DNA of 64,000 nt from Agapetus fuscipes. Its lineage: Eukaryota > Arthropoda > Insecta > Trichoptera > Glossosomatidae. Positions 60,769 through 64,000 of the stretch are shown here, piece after piece. Positions within the stretch are counted from its first letter, which is position 1. Each line of letters starts with the position of its first letter. The position numbers and the translations under genes were made by a program. A model generated the notes under the pieces. It ran no database searches. It had not been told where the DNA came from and was given only the letters and a program-made list of their open reading frames with translations. The DNA is taken from contig OX637339.1 of NCBI GenBank assembly GCA_951799405.1, forward strand, positions 18,166,001 to 18,230,000, read 5' to 3'.

Positions 60769-61400
60769 AAAGCCAAAACAATCAAACTTCAAGGTCGTTT
60801 TGACATTTGGAATTTACAAAAAAGCTTTGACAGTTGAAACACAGATGGTGTTAATTAAAATTTAATACAATAAAAAATACTTCAATGGGAATTTGTAAGT
60901 GAGTATTTAATTTAAAAATAAATAAAATGAACAATTTGTGATTGGTGGATCGAAACGAAGTGAATTTTGAAGGTGTTTTTTTAAACATAGTGGAAACAGG
61001 CATCGAAAGTAATTTTTTTTGAGTTTTGTAGATAGACAATTTAAATAAATAAGATATTATATCAAAAAGACTTACAATAACTATGTTTAATTAATAAATG
61101 TGAATCAATGAGTGTAATTTAAAAAAAAAACTTTTTTTTTGTTTGTTTTTCGGTTGAGATTTTTTTAAATAAAAATTGTTATTGTTTTTGATTTGAAAAA
61201 AAAATACTGATGTTTTCTTACAATGTAAAATAATGCTAGGTTATATTTTTGGCAATTTTTTCCTCATAGATTAAAAAGAAAAAAAAGTAATTATAGTGTT
61301 TAATTTAAATGTTGTCAGTTAAGAAAGAAAATGTGAAATTTTACTCGGAGACTCGGTGCTTTGTTCAAATAAGCATATTAAAATTGATTTTCAATAAATT
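60769..61400 (+). other. sns: 3' untranslated region, extent uncertain
   Basis: Very AT-rich sequence after the stop codon. AATAAA polyadenylation candidates lie at 60869, 60917, 60921, 61044, 61093 and 61393; which are used cannot be told from sequence. Confidence 0.5.
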
Positions 61401-63050
61401 CCGCCCTTTATTAGAATGTAGGTACATAATTTTTTGAAATTTTGATTTTTACAAAATATGTTTATGAAACCTAATGTTAACAAAAATATATACGACTGAA
61501 CAAAAAAAAACAACAACACTGTTAAAATAACAAAAATTGTAAAATATAAACAAATACATACATTTTCCGTGAACAATCCAAATTAGATAGGAATTTAATA
61601 AATGATAATGATCCCTCATTGTTTTCCTTTTTTGTAAATGGAGTCTGCACTTTTAAATCTGACAAAAAAAAAATGACATCACTTGGCCAGGTTGCTAGGC
61701 AATTATGATTGATTGAATAACTGCTAAGGACGTTTATTTATTATTGGTGACAACCCGTAACATAATCCAGCCAAAACACTCTTTAAATGTGCAGACTCTA
61801 TTAATTTTGTGGTTCGTTTCTTGGCTAAATAAAAATAATATTATGACTTTGCATTTGACTGCTAATTTTAACTATCATTTTGAAATGATGAAAGTTTTAA
61901 GCTTTAAAATTACTTAGCTAGGTTTATACGAATAATTTTACATGGCAACGAATACCAAAAGTATATTTTATTGAGTTTAGAATTTTAAAAGTATGTTTAG
62001 CTAGCAGAGAGTCCCCTTTTTGTAAATATACTGTATTTTTTGTATTGCGACACCATCTGTTGTAAAAATCCTGAACTAGGGATTGATTTTTATTGCGATA
62101 CCATCTATTGAAAACAACTTGAAGTAGCATTCAATTTTTCTTTATTCATCACAAAAAAAACTGTTTCGTAAAGCTTTTAATATCCTGATTATGAACCCTA
62201 AATGTAACTCGACTTCTTTTAACATCAAACGCTCGATAATGAAAAAATGTATAAAAATGTTAAAAGAATTTCTGATCATTTGACACTTTTGAAATGGAGG
62301 TCTATTGCGTACAAGAGATTACAAGCGTTGAAATGGATTTTTAAACATTCTACGTTTTATTACTTGGGCATTTTTTTTTCTTGTACAAGAACAAATCAAT
62401 GTTTGATGATGTATCGAGAATTCAATGGCAAGAAAAGTTGAGTTGTATGTAAAATTTGTACTCAAATAATGGTTTGTAAATTTTTTATTATCACAAAGAA
62501 CAAAAATATTGATGCTTTAACCATAGTCGTACAGAACCAAAAACGGGAATATCGTTTTTTTTTAAATGAGACCAACACATGGAAACACAGAAAAATGATA
62601 TTTTTGTGTCTCCATTTATTTTAACTCATTTTTTTTAAATCTTGGATTGCTGCGTTTGGTTGTATTTGACTAATATCTGAAAATATTAAGAAAAAAATAA
62701 CACAACAAAACAATACTTACTTTTAGCTCCTCATAGGCGCAAGAAAGTAAAAATTCAATGCTTGCATTTCCATATTTTTTTGTAATATTGATTTGTTTAT
62801 ACCAAAGTTATGACGTTAAAAACATATTTTATTAAATAAGTAGGTAATTATAAAAAAAAAACTATACAATACTTATAAATATTGTACATTCTCACTAATA
62901 TACTGTTAGTAATTATTTTTTTAATTTACTTAATATTTTAGTTTAATTTTACTTTAATTTAATTTTTATTATAATTTTACGTTAGCTTGGTACCTATTCA
63001 ATTAATAGTCTCTCTTTGCTTTGATTAATTTTAATAATAATATTTATTTG
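61401..63050. other. AT-rich gene-flanking sequence
   Basis: No repeat family, tRNA or coding frame recognised; long A and T runs. Confidence 0.5.
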
Positions 63051-63052
63051 AA

Positions 63053-63292
63053 TAGCGCTGTTTTGTGTAATCAAACACCTCAAGAGCCCTCTGCGAGCTT
63101 GGTTATTGCTACAGAGCGCAGACTTGATCTATTTCCATTTTCTGTAAGGGTGGATAAACCTGGGTCTAGATAAAGATGGAAAAAACATTCAACCCAGCGA
63201 ATAGCGGTATTTTTTTTATGCTCCGTTGGGAATCGAACCCACTACCTTTTGATTACGAGTCTGAAGTGTTATCCGCTAGATTATGATGAGTC
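63053..63292 (-). mobile_element. Type B SINE with tail 1, diverged
   Basis: Tail atagcgctgttttgtg at the left; reverse B box gggaatcgaaccc and damaged A box at the right. Confidence 0.65.
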
Positions 63293-63714
63293 AGAAATGA
63301 TCTTGCATTTACTTAGATTTAAAAGTATTTCTACAAAGAAATTCATAATTAAAAATACATAGAAAAATAATCCAGAAGAAAATTAAAATGGAAGTTTCAG
63401 TAATTCTACATGTTTTTTAAAATAAATTGGATATTTTTGTAAAAGCTAATGTATGGAAAAATTCAATTTATTCTATTTCAATGCTGCCTGGGAAGTCTTG
63501 ACACACAAATTGATTCTATCACAGCTGATTGGACAGTCAAATGCGTTCCATACAAATTGTACAAAAAACATTTGGCTATGGTCGTTAATGATGCTGTACA
63601 CCCAGGCCACTTAAACAATGTTTTCAGGAGACATTTTCGCTGAGCAAGCAAGAAAGAGCTAATGAAAAATACTTATATAAAATATAAAAATATCCATATT
63701 TATTTTTATAGACA

Positions 63715-63871
63715 TAACGCAACTACGCAACTAAGCTACACATATAATGTAACTTCTTGCCTGCGTTATCCCCGAAGGGGTCGCATGTGGCGCTTCGGGA
63801 CCTATTTATTTTTACAGGTAAGGGGGCCGGCCTCACACCAACCACTTTCAGTTGAAGTGGGGGGGGGTTGA
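63715..63871 (-). repeat. Type A SINE 3' part
   Basis: acgcaactaagctacacata through ttatttttacaggtaaggg to gttgaagtggggggg, then unrelated AT-rich sequence to the window end. Confidence 0.65.
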
Positions 63872-64000
63872 CATGACGGGACTAAATTTAGTTTTTTATA
63901 ATTATATATACATATAAACAGTACAAAAGAATCTTTTGCATAAACAAGATTTTTACATTAACGTTCCAAAAAATATTCCATATTTTATGATAATTTAAAA

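Noticed and set aside
60742..60768. C-terminal PDZ ligand
   Set aside because: The last residues DTNAV have Asn at -2, so they fit neither class I (Ser/Thr at -2) nor class II or III motifs.
1..64000. CRISPR arrays, operons, bacterial promoters
   Set aside because: Introns, SINEs and LTR elements show a eukaryotic nuclear sequence; no regular short repeat-spacer array is present.

Overview
The window is a piece of a repeat-rich, AT-rich arthropod nuclear genome, most likely an insect (Lepidoptera is possible but not shown). One protein-coding gene fills it, on the + strand. I recognise it as a nephrin-family immunoglobulin cell-adhesion receptor, the orthologue group of Drosophila sticks-and-stones (sns) and hibris (hbs). 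The 5' end (signal peptide and probably two Ig domains) lies upstream of the window. I resolve 23 coding exons between 852 and 60768. All but one carry acceptable GT/AG sites. The joined reading frame stays open for about 1,225 codons to a TAA stop at 60766-60768. The protein part seen here is seven Ig domains, one fibronectin type III domain, a transmembrane segment and a roughly 330-residue cytoplasmic tail rich in Pro, Gln and Tyr.

The most interesting thing is at the membrane. Two consecutive exons, A (52011-52154 or 52163) and B (54039-54203), each encode a complete transmembrane segment with a basic stop-transfer patch. Both are phase 1 to phase 1, and they are recognisably duplicates: from a shared Asn inside the membrane segment, both run exactly 19 codons to the splice junction. 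They look like mutually exclusive exons that would give two receptors with the same ectodomain and tail but different stalks and membrane spans.

Layout: 1-851 is the end of an upstream intron; 852-1005 is an Ig exon; 1006-34888 is a 34-kb intron packed with mobile elements; 34889-51303 holds the Ig and FN3 exons; 52011-54203 is the duplicated membrane exon pair with a LINE between them; 54948-60768 is the cytoplasmic tail; 60769 onward is 3' UTR and AT-rich flank. No second cellular gene was found.

The rest is a dense mobile-element landscape. It has tRNA-derived SINEs with two alternative heads and three tails, including a two-headed composite. It also has LINE 3' ends whose tails match two of the SINE tails, a 5S rRNA-like unit abutting a SINE, and a non-autonomous LTR retrotransposon with near-identical LTRs, PBS and PPT. 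Two solo LTRs have exact 4-bp target duplications. Three hAT-type elements have 8-bp duplications, and one Harbinger-type element has a TAA duplication. A very abundant roughly 250-bp family ends in (TTAGA)n, and there are several foldback palindromes, some nested inside others. Repeat boundaries are read by eye and are good to about 10 bases unless a target duplication is given.
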